Assembly (NCBI RefSeq): GCF_004804275.1
Contig: NZ_STGI01000003.1
Span: forward strand, 372,001-436,000
DNA from: Herbaspirillum sp. ST 5-3
Lineage (GTDB): Bacteria > Pseudomonadota > Gammaproteobacteria > Burkholderiales > Burkholderiaceae_D
DNA length: 64,000 nt
Reading direction: 5' to 3'
The notes beneath the pieces were generated by a model. That model ran no database searches, was not told the DNA's origin, and was given only the letters and a program-made list of their open reading frames with translations. The position numbers and the translations under genes are program-made. Shown here piece after piece: positions 37,949 through 47,102 of the stretch (within the stretch, counting starts at the first letter, position 1; each line of letters starts with the position of its first letter).

Positions 37949-38545
37949 TCATCCAGACTTCTTCTTGTCCTCGCCGATCAGCAACTTGGTATCGCTGAGG
38001 AAGGTGTAGGCCGGCACTTCCAGGTTGCGCGGTGCCGGCACGTTCTTGAACACGCGTCCGGCCAGATCGAACTTGGAGCCGTGGCAGGGACAGTAGAACC
38101 CGCCGGGCCAATCGCTGCCGAGATCCGATGCGCCGCGCTCGGGACGGAATACCGGAACGCAACCGAGATGGGTGCAGATCCCGATCAGCACCAGGTAGGG
38201 CGGACGAATCGCGCGCGCCGGATTGGCGGCATAGGGCGGCTGCTGCGGCGCTGTCGAGTTCGGATCGGCCAGCAGATTGTTGTGCTTGCTCAGCTCGGCC
38301 ACCATCTCATCGGTCCGGTGCAGTATCCAGATCGGCTTGCCGCGCCACTCGGCGGTGGTCAGCTTGCCTGGTCCGAGCGTGCTGATATCGACCTCGACGG
38401 GTGCGCCGGCGGCGCGGGCCGCCTCGCTGGGCTGCATGCTGGAGAGAAATGGATAAATGGCTGCGACGACGCCAGCGCCACCCACCACACTTGTTGCGGT
38501 GAGAAGGGCGTTGCGCCGGTCGGGGTCGGCAACGGAATCTGTCAT
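37949..38545 (-). CDS. petA: Ubiquinol-cytochrome c reductase-type Rieske iron-sulfur protein (orphan)
   Basis: 198 residues. An N-terminal twin-arginine-like region (DPDRRNALLTAT) and a membrane anchor (VVGGAGVVAAIYPFL) precede the Rieske domain. [2Fe-2S] ligands are C124-T-H126-L-G-C129 and C152-P-C154-H155, with both disulfide cysteines present. Full length for bacterial bc1 Rieske proteins. However, no cytochrome b or c1 gene follows; the next genes encode Csp and a Pro-rich protein. Either this is a second, specialised Rieske copy or an exchange subunit for the bc1 complex under particular conditions. Confidence 0.92.
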   Translation of the reverse strand: MTDSVADPDRRNALLTATSVVGGAGVVAAIYPFLSSMQPSEAARAAGAPVEVDISTLGPGKLTTAEWRGKPIWILHRTDEMVAELSKHNNLLADPNSTAPQQPPYAANPARAIRPPYLVLIGICTHLGCVPVFRPERGASDLGSDWPGGFYCPCHGSKFDLAGRVFKNVPAPRNLEVPAYTFLSDTKLLIGEDKKKSG

Positions 38546-38897
38546 GACGTTCTCCTTTCGGAAGGCATGGAGGGAAGATGACGGGTATTTCCGGAGCTGC
38601 GGATTGCATCTTCCATACCAGCCCGTGTTCCATCGCGCAGCCCCGGCCGGAAGCGGCCTGTTTTGTAAATTCTTACAAAGCCTGTGTAATCCGCTCGACT
38701 GACGTGCGCTGCTTCATGCAAGAAATGCACGGTTTCCTTGCTTCCCATGCATGAGCGCTGCAATCGGCGGCAACAGGAAATCGCGCGCTTTTGCGCATTC
38801 TCCAATTGCGTGATTGCGCGGCCCGAACTGCATGCATTTTCCACTTCTCTAAAAACATTCCCCAGGCGGCGCATTCCGAGGTGAAGGAGCAGATGAC
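38546..38897. other. Intergenic region between the Rieske gene and the parvulin operon
   Basis: Divergent promoter spacer of about 350 bases with no credible coding sequence. I looked for a sigma-54 (-24/-12) site on account of the activator downstream and found only an imperfect TGCAC...TTGCT with wrong spacing. No FNR-type box is present. Confidence 0.5.
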
Positions 38898-39650
38898 ATG
38901 ACAGCGATTGTACGCATCGATGACGAGGTCATTGAGGTTGACGACTTTGTCAGGATATTGAAGCTGACAGGACAGTTCGAGGGGCTGGTCGAGCAACTGG
39001 TGCGGGACAAGCTCACCGTTCGTGCGGCGAAGAAAAAGGGCATTCCGGTATCGCCCGACGAGATACAGGAAAGGGCCGACCAGTTCCGACGCGTGCAGGG
39101 CCTGCATCGGGCGGCCGACATGAATCATTACATGGATGCGCTCGGCGTCAGCCTGGATGAATTCGAGGAATTCATCACCGACAGCCTGTACCAGGAAAAG
39201 ATGATGGCCGAGGTGTGCAACGACAAGGCGGTGGAGGCGTACTTCAAGCTGAATTCGCCCAAGTTCGACAGCATCGAGGTGAGCCACATCGTGATGAGCA
39301 CGGAAGGCCAGGCCAAGGAAATGATTTCCGTCCTGCGCGACGATCCGGAGAGCTTCGAGGAAATGGCGCGCGAGCATTCCATCGCCGACACGCGCGAGAA
39401 GGGCGGGCTGATCGGCAAGGTGCTGCGCGGATCGCTCAAGACTGATATCGAGGCCAAGGTGTTCAATGCCTCGGTCGGCGATTTGCTCGGGCCGTTCCCG
39501 TCGCCGGACAAATCGTTCTACGAGATTTTCATGGTCAACGCGAAACATCCGGCCATGCTGGATGAGGAGACGGGCGCCGAGGTGCGGCGCTTGCTGCGCG
39601 AGGAATGGCTGATGGCGCGGGCGCAGGAACATATTATCGAAGCGAGGTAA
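38898..39650 (+). CDS. Cytoplasmic parvulin-type peptidyl-prolyl isomerase (SurA/PpiC-like)
   Basis: 250 residues without signal peptide. The N-terminal half is a SurA-like helical chaperone region (MTAIVRIDDEVIEVDDFVRIL, EFITDSLYQEKMMAEV), and the C-terminal part is a parvulin rotamase domain (about 120-215; SIEVSHIVMSTEGQAKEMISVLRDDPESFEEMAREHS, GGLIGKVLRGSL). It is the first gene of a three-gene unit with a peptidase-containing ABC exporter and a sigma-54 activator, so it may hold or isomerise the exported precursor in the cytoplasm. Parvulins accompany C39-type exporters in some cyanobacterial clusters, which supports a role in export. Confidence 0.88.
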   Translation: MTAIVRIDDEVIEVDDFVRILKLTGQFEGLVEQLVRDKLTVRAAKKKGIPVSPDEIQERADQFRRVQGLHRAADMNHYMDALGVSLDEFEEFITDSLYQEKMMAEVCNDKAVEAYFKLNSPKFDSIEVSHIVMSTEGQAKEMISVLRDDPESFEEMAREHSIADTREKGGLIGKVLRGSLKTDIEAKVFNASVGDLLGPFPSPDKSFYEIFMVNAKHPAMLDEETGAEVRRLLREEWLMARAQEHIIEAR

Positions 39651-39737
39651 GTCTTATTCGCAAGGCCGCGTTCTCTCCCCTGCATGGGGGAAGGGAACAG
39701 CCGGCAATCATGTTCAAGTCGTTCCCTGCGCAAACTC

Positions 39738-42700
39738 ATGGAAGCCTCCGCCCAACCCCAATCCCTCGCCGATTTCCTGTCCTCGGTGGAAATCCTGTCC
39801 CCCTTTGCTCGCGAAGAGCTGGAGCAACTTTCCGAGCATGCCGAATCGCGCTTCTTTTCCTTCGGCGACACTGTCTGCAATGCCGGCGAACCAGCCAAGG
39901 GCTTGTATGTGATCAAGTCCGGCTCGGTGCGCATGTTCACCGAGGAGCACGGCAAGGAAATCAGCATGGGTGTGCGCAAAGCCGGCGAGGTGTTCGCCGA
40001 CATTGCGATGCTGCGCGATTACCGCCACGAATCCTCGGTGCGCGCGTCGGCCAAGACCGAGCTGCTGTTCATTCCGCGCGAAATCATCGAGCCCATCATC
40101 AACCGCAATCCGGCCGCGTATGCCTTCGTGACGAGCTATGTCGCGATCAGTTCGGCGGGCGGCTTCGTGACGCGCCTGTTCGATCTGCGCGGCAAGGTCA
40201 ACAAGAGCGAACTGGAGGAATTCATCCGCAGCGTCGGCGTCAAGCGCGTCGCCGCCGGCAAGGAAATCCTGAAACAGAACTCGCGCGACGACCGCCGCCT
40301 GTATGTGATCCGCCAGGGCGAAGTGCGCATCGTGCGCAGCGAGGAGGGCGAGGAATACACGCTGGCGACGCTGCGGCAGGGCGAGATCTTCGGCGAAAAG
40401 GCGTGCCTGATGCGGCAGGAACAATTGGCCTCGGTCGTCACCAATACCGAAGTCACGCTACTGGTGATTCCCGAAAAAACCATCCACGTGATTCTGGAGC
40501 GCAATCCGAAACTCGGTGAAGTATTGGAAGACCGCATCCGCATCATCGAGCGCGAACTGCATCGGCAAAAGAAACTGGCGGAGCGGCGCAAGCGTCCGGT
40601 GGTCCTCGATCTGCAGTCCAAGCCTGAATTCGGCGAGAAGATCATCAAGCGCTTCGCCTGGGTGGAACAGGCCGAAGAGATGGATTGCGGCGCGGCCTGT
40701 CTTGCGATGCTGTGCAAGCACTACGGCATTCCGATGACGCTCGGCAAATTGCGCGAACTGGCGAATGTCACCACCGCTGGCGCCACCATGGACAGCCTCG
40801 CACGCGCCGGCGAATCGCTCGGCTTCACCACGCGCGGCGTGCAATGCACCTACGAAGCTTTGCTCGGTTTCGAGCTGCCCTTCATCATCCACTGGGAGGG
40901 CTACCACTACGTGGTGGTGTACGGCATTTCCAAACAACAGGTCTGGATGGCCGACCCGGCGATCGGCTTCCGGAAAATGAGCGTGGAGGAATTCGAGCGC
41001 GGCTGGAGTGGCACCTGCCTTGTTTTCACGCCCGGCCAGAACCAGGTGAAGCTGGCGGCGGCGCGTTCGCCATGGATACGCTTCGTCGGTTATCTGCAAC
41101 CCTACAGAAAGATACTCGCGCACCTGTTCCTGGCCACCTTCGTGATCCAGGTGCTGGGCATCGTGCCGCCGATGATCATCCAGAACATTCTGGACGGCGT
41201 GATCGTGCACCAGAACTTCAGTCTGCTGCACTTGCTGATCGCGGGCCTGATCATTTCCAATGTGTTCACGCAGCTGATGTCGACCATCCGTTCTTTCCTC
41301 GCCAACTTCATGGTGCGCAACATGGATTTCGCGATGATGTCGCAGTTCTTCAAGCACACCATGTCGCTGCCGTTCTCCTTCTTCGCCAAGCGCAAGACGG
41401 GCGACATCCTCGCGCGCTTCCAGGAGAACATCACCATCCGCGCCTTTCTGACGGAATCGACCGTCACCACCATCCTCAACCTGCTGATGGTCTTCCTCTA
41501 CTTCACCATCATGTTCATGTACAACGTGAAGATGACGCTGGTGCTGATCGCCTTCGTCATTCCGATCATTGCGCTGACCGTGCTGGCGACGCCGAAGGTG
41601 AAGAACTATGCGCGCGAAGTGTTCACCGCATCGACCGATGCGCAAGCCTTCCTGATGGAAGCGCTCGGCGGCGTCGAGACGGTCAAGGGCATGGGCATCG
41701 AGCGGCCGGTACGGCTGAAGTGGGAGAAGAAATACGCCAAGTCGCTGGAGACGCAATACCGCGCGCAAACCTTCAACATCTGGATCTCGCTGGTCAGCCA
41801 GGTGCTGAACGCCGCCACCACGATCGCCATCCTCTGGGTCGGCGCCAACCTGGTGCTGGCGCGCGAACTCTCCATCGGCCAGTTGATGGCCTTCAACGCC
41901 TTGATGGGCAGCGTGTTGTCGCCCCTGATGGGACTGGTCGGGCTCTGGAGCCGGCTCAACGATGCCGGCGTGGCAATGGAACGCCTCGGTGATGTGCTGG
42001 ACATGGAGCCGGAGCAGAGGCCGGAAGACCTGCCTTCGCGCGTGGTGCTGCCCGACCTGCAGGGCGAGATCAAGCTGGACAGCATCTATTTCCGCTACGG
42101 CGAAAGCGACACCCCCTATGTGCTGGAAAACATCAGCCTCGACATCAAGCCGGGCGAGCTGGTTGCCATCGTCGGCCGCAGCGGCTCGGGCAAGACCACG
42201 CTGGCCAAATTGCTGGTCGGCTTCTATCCGCCCACCGACGGCAAGATCATGGTGGACGGCTACGACATGAGCGTGATCGACAAGGAGTATTACCGTGCCC
42301 AGGTTGGCTATGTGATGCAGAGCAACCTGGTGTTCTCCGGCACCATCGCAGAGAACATCGCCAGCGGCGACGAAAGCCCGGATCGACGCCGCATCGAAGA
42401 AGTGGCGAAGATGGCCGATGCGCACGCCTTCATCGCCAAGATGCCGCTGGGTTACGAACAAGTCGTCGGCGAACGCGGCATGGGCCTGTCGGGCGGACAG
42501 GTCCAGCGTCTGTGCATCGCGCGCGCGCTCTACCATGATCCGCGTCTGCTGGTATTCGACGAAGCCACTTCCGCACTGGATACCCAGTCGGAAAGCAACA
42601 TCATCGGCAACATGAGCGAAATCCTCAAAGGGCGCACCGCCGTGATCATTGCACACCGTCTCAGCACCATCATGCGGGCCGACAAGATCCTGGTGCTGTA

Positions 42701-42797
42701 CGAGGGAGCGATCGTGGAACAGGGGCGGCATGAGGAACTGGTGGACCGGAAGGGGATGTACTACCAGCTCGTCCAGAAGCAACTGAGCGCGGCATGA
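39738..42797 (+). CDS. Double cNMP-binding, C39-peptidase ABC exporter
   Basis: 1019 residues from ATG 39738 (family-like start MEASAQPQSLADFLSSVEIL; an ATG at 39684 adds 18 residues without support). Two tandem cyclic-nucleotide-binding folds occupy about 15-135 and 150-275. A C39 bacteriocin-processing peptidase follows at 300-430 with Cys317 in EEMDCGAACL, His390 in GYHYVVVYG and Asp406 in MADPAIG, a complete catalytic set. The six-helix membrane domain is at about 455-720 and the ATPase has GRSGSGKTT (about 814) and LSGGQVQRLCIARAL. It should cut double-glycine leaders and export the peptide. No HlyD-type adaptor is encoded nearby. Gene overlaps the next by ATGA. Confidence 0.93.
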   Translation: MEASAQPQSLADFLSSVEILSPFAREELEQLSEHAESRFFSFGDTVCNAGEPAKGLYVIKSGSVRMFTEEHGKEISMGVRKAGEVFADIAMLRDYRHESSVRASAKTELLFIPREIIEPIINRNPAAYAFVTSYVAISSAGGFVTRLFDLRGKVNKSELEEFIRSVGVKRVAAGKEILKQNSRDDRRLYVIRQGEVRIVRSEEGEEYTLATLRQGEIFGEKACLMRQEQLASVVTNTEVTLLVIPEKTIHVILERNPKLGEVLEDRIRIIERELHRQKKLAERRKRPVVLDLQSKPEFGEKIIKRFAWVEQAEEMDCGAACLAMLCKHYGIPMTLGKLRELANVTTAGATMDSLARAGESLGFTTRGVQCTYEALLGFELPFIIHWEGYHYVVVYGISKQQVWMADPAIGFRKMSVEEFERGWSGTCLVFTPGQNQVKLAAARSPWIRFVGYLQPYRKILAHLFLATFVIQVLGIVPPMIIQNILDGVIVHQNFSLLHLLIAGLIISNVFTQLMSTIRSFLANFMVRNMDFAMMSQFFKHTMSLPFSFFAKRKTGDILARFQENITIRAFLTESTVTTILNLLMVFLYFTIMFMYNVKMTLVLIAFVIPIIALTVLATPKVKNYAREVFTASTDAQAFLMEALGGVETVKGMGIERPVRLKWEKKYAKSLETQYRAQTFNIWISLVSQVLNAATTIAILWVGANLVLARELSIGQLMAFNALMGSVLSPLMGLVGLWSRLNDAGVAMERLGDVLDMEPEQRPEDLPSRVVLPDLQGEIKLDSIYFRYGESDTPYVLENISLDIKPGELVAIVGRSGSGKTTLAKLLVGFYPPTDGKIMVDGYDMSVIDKEYYRAQVGYVMQSNLVFSGTIAENIASGDESPDRRRIEEVAKMADAHAFIAKMPLGYEQVVGERGMGLSGGQVQRLCIARALYHDPRLLVFDEATSALDTQSESNIIGNMSEILKGRTAVIIAHRLSTIMRADKILVLYEGAIVEQGRHEELVDRKGMYYQLVQKQLSAA

Positions 42798-44080
42798 AAC
42801 TGTACAACCCTCTCGGACATGCCAGCTCCGCCGTCTCGTACGCGGGGCTGATCGAAAAAATCGAAATCCTGCGCACCACGCTGCGCTGGGCGTCGAAGCT
42901 GGAACGTTCGGATATTGAAAAGCTGCTGCGGCAATCCAACGCCTTGCGCGATGAAGTGATGCAGTTGTCGCACAAGGAGCGCTTCGTGCAGGCGGCATCG
43001 GCCGAACCGCTGCCGCAGGAACAGACACCTGGCGAGCGCCGGCAGGCGCTGCTGGACCGCAGTTTTGTCTTCGAGGGCACCTTCGGCGACAACCCGAAAC
43101 TGCTCGAATCGCTGGAAATCGCCGAAAAGGCCGCGCCCACCGACCTGCCGGTGCTCATCGACGGCGAAAGCGGAACCGGCAAGGAACTGATGGCGAAAGT
43201 CATCCACGCCAACGGCTCGCGCGCCGACAAGCCTTACATCTCCGTCAACTGCGGCGCGATTCCCGACAACCTGCTCGAATCCGAATTGTTCGGCCACAAG
43301 AAGGGCGCCTTCACCGGTGCCTCCAACGACCGCAAGGGCAAGTTCGAAAGCGCGCACAAGGGCACCATCTTCCTCGACGAAATCGGCGAGCTGCCGCTGC
43401 CCGGTCAGGTCAAGCTGCTGCGCGTGCTGCAATCGCACGAGATCCAGCGCGTAGGTTCCGATGAACTCATCTCCGTCGATGCGCGCATCGTCGCCGCTAC
43501 CAACAAGAACCTGCGCAAGCTGATCGAGGAGGGAACCTTCCGCGAAGACCTGTTCTACCGGCTCAGCGTCATCCATGTGACCCTGCCGCCGCTGCGCGAA
43601 CGCAAGGACGAGATCCCTCTATTGTTTGCCTACTTCGGCGACGAAGCGGCCGAAGCGCTGAAACGGCCACCGATCAAGATGACGCCGCGCCTGCGCGATT
43701 TTCTGCTGAATTATGGCTATCCCGGCAACATCCGCGAACTGCGCAACCTGATCTACCGCCTGTCCTGCCTGGCCGGCGACACTGCCGACCTGAGCCATCT
43801 GCCTGAGGCCATCCGCCCACGGTCGTCCGTGCCGGTCGAACTTCCCGCAACCAGCGTACCGAGCTTTGCCTCGCTGAGCGACGCCAAGCGCGCCGCCAGC
43901 GACGAAGCGGAGCGGGCATTTCTGGAGCAGGGATTGCGCGAAGTCGGCGGCACGGTGGCAGAGTTGGCCCGGCGATGCGACATGAACCGCTCGCACCTGC
44001 AAATGCTGCTGAAGAAGCACGGCATTCACTCGAAGGATTTCAGAAAGCGCGGAGCGACGCAGAGCGGGAGTGCGGTGTAG
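42794..44080 (+). CDS. Sigma-54-dependent transcriptional activator
   Basis: 428 residues. The N-terminal 95 residues are helical and match no receiver, GAF or PAS domain that I know. The AAA+ domain has Walker A GESGTGKE (about 124-131), GAFTGA (about 171-176) for sigma-54 contact, Walker [15 protein letters not shown] and an arginine-finger region [11 protein letters not shown]. The C-terminus holds a Fis-type helix-turn-helix ([24 protein letters not shown]). Its start overlaps the exporter stop by ATGA, so its signal probably relates to export. Its target promoter is not visible in the window. Confidence 0.93.
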   Translation: MKLYNPLGHASSAVSYAGLIEKIEILRTTLRWASKLERSDIEKLLRQSNALRDEVMQLSHKERFVQAASAEPLPQEQTPGERRQALLDRSFVFEGTFGDNPKLLESLEIAEKAAPTDLPVLIDGESGTGKELMAKVIHANGSRADKPYISVNCGAIPDNLLESELFGHKKGAFTGASNDRKGKFESAHKGTIFLDEIGELPLPGQVKLLRVLQSHEIQRVGSDELISVDARIVAATNKNLRKLIEEGTFREDLFYRLSVIHVTLPPLRERKDEIPLLFAYFGDEAAEALKRPPIKMTPRLRDFLLNYGYPGNIRELRNLIYRLSCLAGDTADLSHLPEAIRPRSSVPVELPATSVPSFASLSDAKRAASDEAERAFLEQGLREVGGTVAELARRCDMNRSHLQMLLKKHGIHSKDFRKRGATQSGSAV

Positions 44081-44656
44081 GCGGCAGTGCTGATGCGGCG
44101 ATGCCTAATAAGCGTAGGCGTTCTCACAAGGACGAGCAATTCGATCCATGGCATATTCACCCGTGGCGGGAGGCGCTACATTGCCTGTCTCCGCGAAGCG
44201 TCGCTCTCCGTTCAATCATCATCGCTGCAAGACCTGCGGGCGCCGCGGTCCCGCCTAAATGCGCCAGATGTTGTAAGCCATGAGGTTGGAAGATTCAACA
44301 TCGCGAATCGTCGTTTGCTGGTTCTGACTGCCATCGATCGCGGATGGAGCGAATAGTTTCTTGTGATTGATTCTGTCGGCCAGGCGGCTGTAGAATCGGC
44401 CTGCCGCGTTTTGCGAGTGTATTAATGCCGTGCGCACGAGCGATAATTGTGAGGTAAATGCGGCGGAAAGCCGTTTTACAGGAGATCGGGGCTATACAGG
44501 TGCTAGGTTATGCCTACCGGAGTGCGCTGACATTAGAGAGCCTCAGTTGATATGGTGTTGTTTCTGACGCCTGAACGAACTCTGAATCGGATATTCCCAA
44601 TACTTGGGCAAACCATGCTAGGGTATTTTCTTGGCCGTAGTGAAAAGGATAAATAG
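44081..44656. other. Region without a supported gene between the sigma-54 activator and the orphan islet
   Basis: Composition falls from GC-rich to AT-richer along this stretch. Short frames occur, among them a plus-strand 60-codon frame at 44101-44283, a minus-strand 60-codon frame at 44255-44437 and a 30-codon frame at 44459 with a GAGGT upstream, but none resembles a known family or has a double-glycine leader. It may hold the boundary of a horizontally acquired segment. Confidence 0.4.
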
Positions 44657-45178
44657 ATGACCACCACGAACATCCGCTTCACCGTCCATCGCAAAGGCGG
44701 CCGACTTGGCGGTCAAACTCTTGAACATGCCGTTCCAGAGTTTGATTGGACTACGTTTAAGAATTTGCCCAATGCGGACGCTTTCGTAAAGAAGGCGTAT
44801 TTCTCCGCTGCACAAAAAATCGTGCGTGAGCTTCATGAGGGTAAGAACGGTACTGAACTTCATCATCTTCAGTCTGTTGAAAATCTTATGGCGCGTTCTC
44901 TTAAATTCACACGAGAGGAAATTGAGGATTGGTGTGAAAGTCGAGAATGGGCAAAAGCGGCATTTCAAGTCGAGTCGGACAAGGCGATTAATTTTCTAAA
45001 ACAAAACTTGCCGCTCCTCTCGACTAACGAATCGGCGTTTCCCGGAAAGCTGCGCGCGCGTGCTGCAGAAATTGTGGCTGAAGTGGCCGACGTCAAGGCT
45101 GACCCGGTGGCGGACTACCTATTCGTAAAGCTAACTCAGGAGCAGACAAAAGATGATTTGTTGCTGATTTTGTTGTAA
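44657..45178 (+). CDS. Hypothetical protein of the AT-rich islet
   Basis: 173 residues (MTTTNIRFTVHRKGGRLGGQTLEHAVPEFDW...), soluble, charged, mostly helical, with no family that I recognise. Codon use is noticeably less GC-rich than in the neighbours (many AAA, TTT, GAA and AAT codons). It is followed 36 bases later by a gene for a protein with a C-terminal membrane helix, so the two probably form one unit. No nuclease, toxin or phage motif can be named. Possible roles in defence or mobile-element biology are speculation. Confidence 0.65.
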   Translation: MTTTNIRFTVHRKGGRLGGQTLEHAVPEFDWTTFKNLPNADAFVKKAYFSAAQKIVRELHEGKNGTELHHLQSVENLMARSLKFTREEIEDWCESREWAKAAFQVESDKAINFLKQNLPLLSTNESAFPGKLRARAAEIVAEVADVKADPVADYLFVKLTQEQTKDDLLLILL

Positions 45179-45214
45179 ACGTCTAACTCAATAACCCATT
45201 ATCACGGTACCGCA

Positions 45215-45898
45215 ATGCGTCCTGCTATAGCTCGGGCAACTCAGCAACTTCGCCGATCAGCTCAGTTGCTTGAGTATCGCCGCCTCAATTGGAAGGTGGA
45301 GACAAGCGCGAGGATTTGGCGCGAGTTTGAAGATTTCATTCTTTTGGGCAGAGAATTGGATCTCCCATTTACATTGCGCGTTTCCCGAGAGGGTGCGCCA
45401 AACGAAGAGACGATTCAAATCGCCGTGTCTCGCGCCAATACAGGTGTTGTCGATCGCAAGTACAGTTCACCTTTGGTTGAGCCGAGTCAAACCGATAGTC
45501 CGGTATTTGAGACCGGGGGTGAATTGGTTGCCTCTCAGTCAATCACCGGAGATGTCTGTTTCATTGCTTATCCACGTAGGTCGGATCGACTCAACCCAGA
45601 GAAGAAGGAGCTAATACTCTTCCATCCATTTGATCCCGTCGAGGTGACACCCTGTCTGATAAAGAAGGTCCTAAGGCGCTATCTGATCGTGCTGCAAGAC
45701 AGCAGCTTTTTGGGTACTGAAGATGCTCTAACTTGGTCCGAGCGAATTGTGCTTGTATGGCTGTATTTCCGCGAACTCCGGAGCCGGCATGAACTTTATA
45801 GGTCATTACTCGCCATGCGGAACGAATGGGCTAAGGCAGTTACCGCAGGCGTTATTGCATTCGTTGTCGGGTACCTTAGCGCGAAATGCGGCACCTAA
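45215..45898 (+). CDS. Hypothetical protein with a C-terminal membrane anchor
   Basis: 227 residues. The first 200 are soluble with a basic N-terminus (RATQQLRRSAQLLEYRRLNW) and a beta-rich centre; the last 20 (WAKAVTAGVIAFVVGYLSAK) form a single hydrophobic helix, the layout of a tail-anchored protein. No family recognised. Base composition matches the preceding orphan gene and differs from the surrounding chromosome. Start at ATG 45215; no strong ribosome site is seen. Confidence 0.65.
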   Translation: MRPAIARATQQLRRSAQLLEYRRLNWKVETSARIWREFEDFILLGRELDLPFTLRVSREGAPNEETIQIAVSRANTGVVDRKYSSPLVEPSQTDSPVFETGGELVASQSITGDVCFIAYPRRSDRLNPEKKELILFHPFDPVEVTPCLIKKVLRRYLIVLQDSSFLGTEDALTWSERIVLVWLYFRELRSRHELYRSLLAMRNEWAKAVTAGVIAFVVGYLSAKCGT

Positions 45899-45970
45899 CT
45901 CAAAAATCAGGCGAGATGTCTCATGCCCGTTGTCGCGGCCTAGGACCGTAAAACAAGCTGGAGTCCATTA

Positions 45971-46180
45971 ATGGACACAAAATCTATATATTGCAGTAAA
46001 TGCCGCGACGCCAACAGCCAGAAGATCGCGAGAGGTAAGACTGGCGCGGATATTTTTAGACGTGTTAGCGTTGTGAGCCAAAATAAAAATGGTTCATTTA
46101 AATGCGTGTGTGAGTGTTGTGGTCACACTTGGTCATCGGTGGCGGCTGAGGCAGCTGCACTATATAAACTGCATCACTAA
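45971..46180 (+). CDS. Small zinc-ribbon protein
   Basis: 69 residues. Two cysteine pairs, YCSKC (residues 8-11) and CVCECCGHTW (near 46-53), are spaced like a zinc ribbon; the end VAAEAAALYKLHH is helical. Such mini-proteins bind nucleic acid or act as adaptors. It closes the AT-richer islet after two orphan genes, from which it is separated by 72 bases. No recognised family member is known to me. Confidence 0.6.
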   Translation: MDTKSIYCSKCRDANSQKIARGKTGADIFRRVSVVSQNKNGSFKCVCECCGHTWSSVAAEAAALYKLHH

Positions 46181-46362
46181 TGCACACTACTGCAATTCGA
46201 CACTGACGCCTCTCGGCGCCAGTCAATGTAGTTGTTTAGGCTTTAGAAAAACTGAGTTGCTCAACGAGATAAATCTCAAGAAAGAGATACATTGGCGCCG
46301 ATGCTGCATGCCGCTTCCCCTCGCCGGTCGCACCCACACGCCCGTACAAGCGCATCCACCCA

Positions 46363-47091
46363 TCAGTGCTGATGCGCGCCGCCGAGGTAGGCGGCCTTTA
46401 CTGCCGGATCGTTCTTCAGGCTTTCTGCGGGACCATGCACCGAAATCCGTCCGTTCTCCAGCACATAGCCGTAATCCGCCACGTTCAATGCAGCAGCCGC
46501 GAATTGCTCGACCAGCAGCATGGTCACGCCGCGTTCTTTCAGGCGGGAGATGATGCGAAACACCTCGTCGACCAGAATGGGTGCCAGGCCCATCGACGGT
46601 TCGTCCAGCAGCACCACTTCCGGATTGAGCATGATGGCGCGCGCCATGGCGAGCATCTGCTGCTCGCCGCCGGAGAGCGTGCCGGCCAGCTGGTTCTGGC
46701 GTTCCTTCAGGCGCGGGAACAGCTCCAGCGCCTGGCCCAGGTCGGTGTCGATATCGCCGCGTGTGCGCGAACGTGTGAAGCGCGGGAATGCGCCGAGCAG
46801 CAGGTTGTCCTTCACGCTCATGGTGGAAAACACGCGCCGTCCTTCCGGCGAGTGGGCCAGGCCGGCGCGGGCAATGCGGTACGAATCCATGCCCGTCACG
46901 TCCTTGCCGTCAAAGAGGACGTTGCCGCCTTTCGGCTTGAGCATGCCGGAGATGGCGCGCATGGTCGTGGTCTTGCCGGCGCCATTGGAGCCGATCAGGG
47001 TGACTACTTTTCCCTTGGGTACGTCGAGGGAAATACCGTGCAGCACCTCGACCTTGCCGTAGGCGGCGTGCAGATTTTGAATGGTAAGCAT
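46363..47091 (-). CDS. livF: Branched-chain amino acid-type ABC transporter ATP-binding protein LivF
   Basis: 242 residues with Walker A GSNGAGKTTT (about 35-44), Q-loop region, signature LSGGEQQMLAMARAIM and Walker B VVLLDEPSMGLAP, all LivF-like. With LivG it powers a high-affinity importer. It is the last gene of the unit livK-livH-livMG-livF; the start lies 11 bases after the livMG stop. The substrate may be leucine/isoleucine/valine or another small molecule, since this family also imports amides, urea and aromatic acids. Confidence 0.93.
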   Translation of the reverse strand: MLTIQNLHAAYGKVEVLHGISLDVPKGKVVTLIGSNGAGKTTTMRAISGMLKPKGGNVLFDGKDVTGMDSYRIARAGLAHSPEGRRVFSTMSVKDNLLLGAFPRFTRSRTRGDIDTDLGQALELFPRLKERQNQLAGTLSGGEQQMLAMARAIMLNPEVVLLDEPSMGLAPILVDEVFRIISRLKERGVTMLLVEQFAAAALNVADYGYVLENGRISVHGPAESLKNDPAVKAAYLGGAHQH

Positions 47092-47102
47092 GTGGACCTC
47101 TC

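Noticed and set aside
38724-38744. Possible sigma-54 promoter (TGCAC...TTGCT) before the parvulin gene
   Set aside because: The -24 element lacks the GG pair and the spacing to TTGC is two bases too long, so it does not fit the -24/-12 consensus.
44101-44283. 60-codon frame beginning MPNKRRRSHKDEQF as a candidate precursor peptide for the C39 exporter
   Set aside because: No double-glycine leader, no conserved motif and no clear ribosome site; kept only as part of the unassigned spacer.
44459-44551. 30-codon peptide with GAGGT upstream near the exporter operon
   Set aside because: No GG leader and no way to separate it from chance frames.
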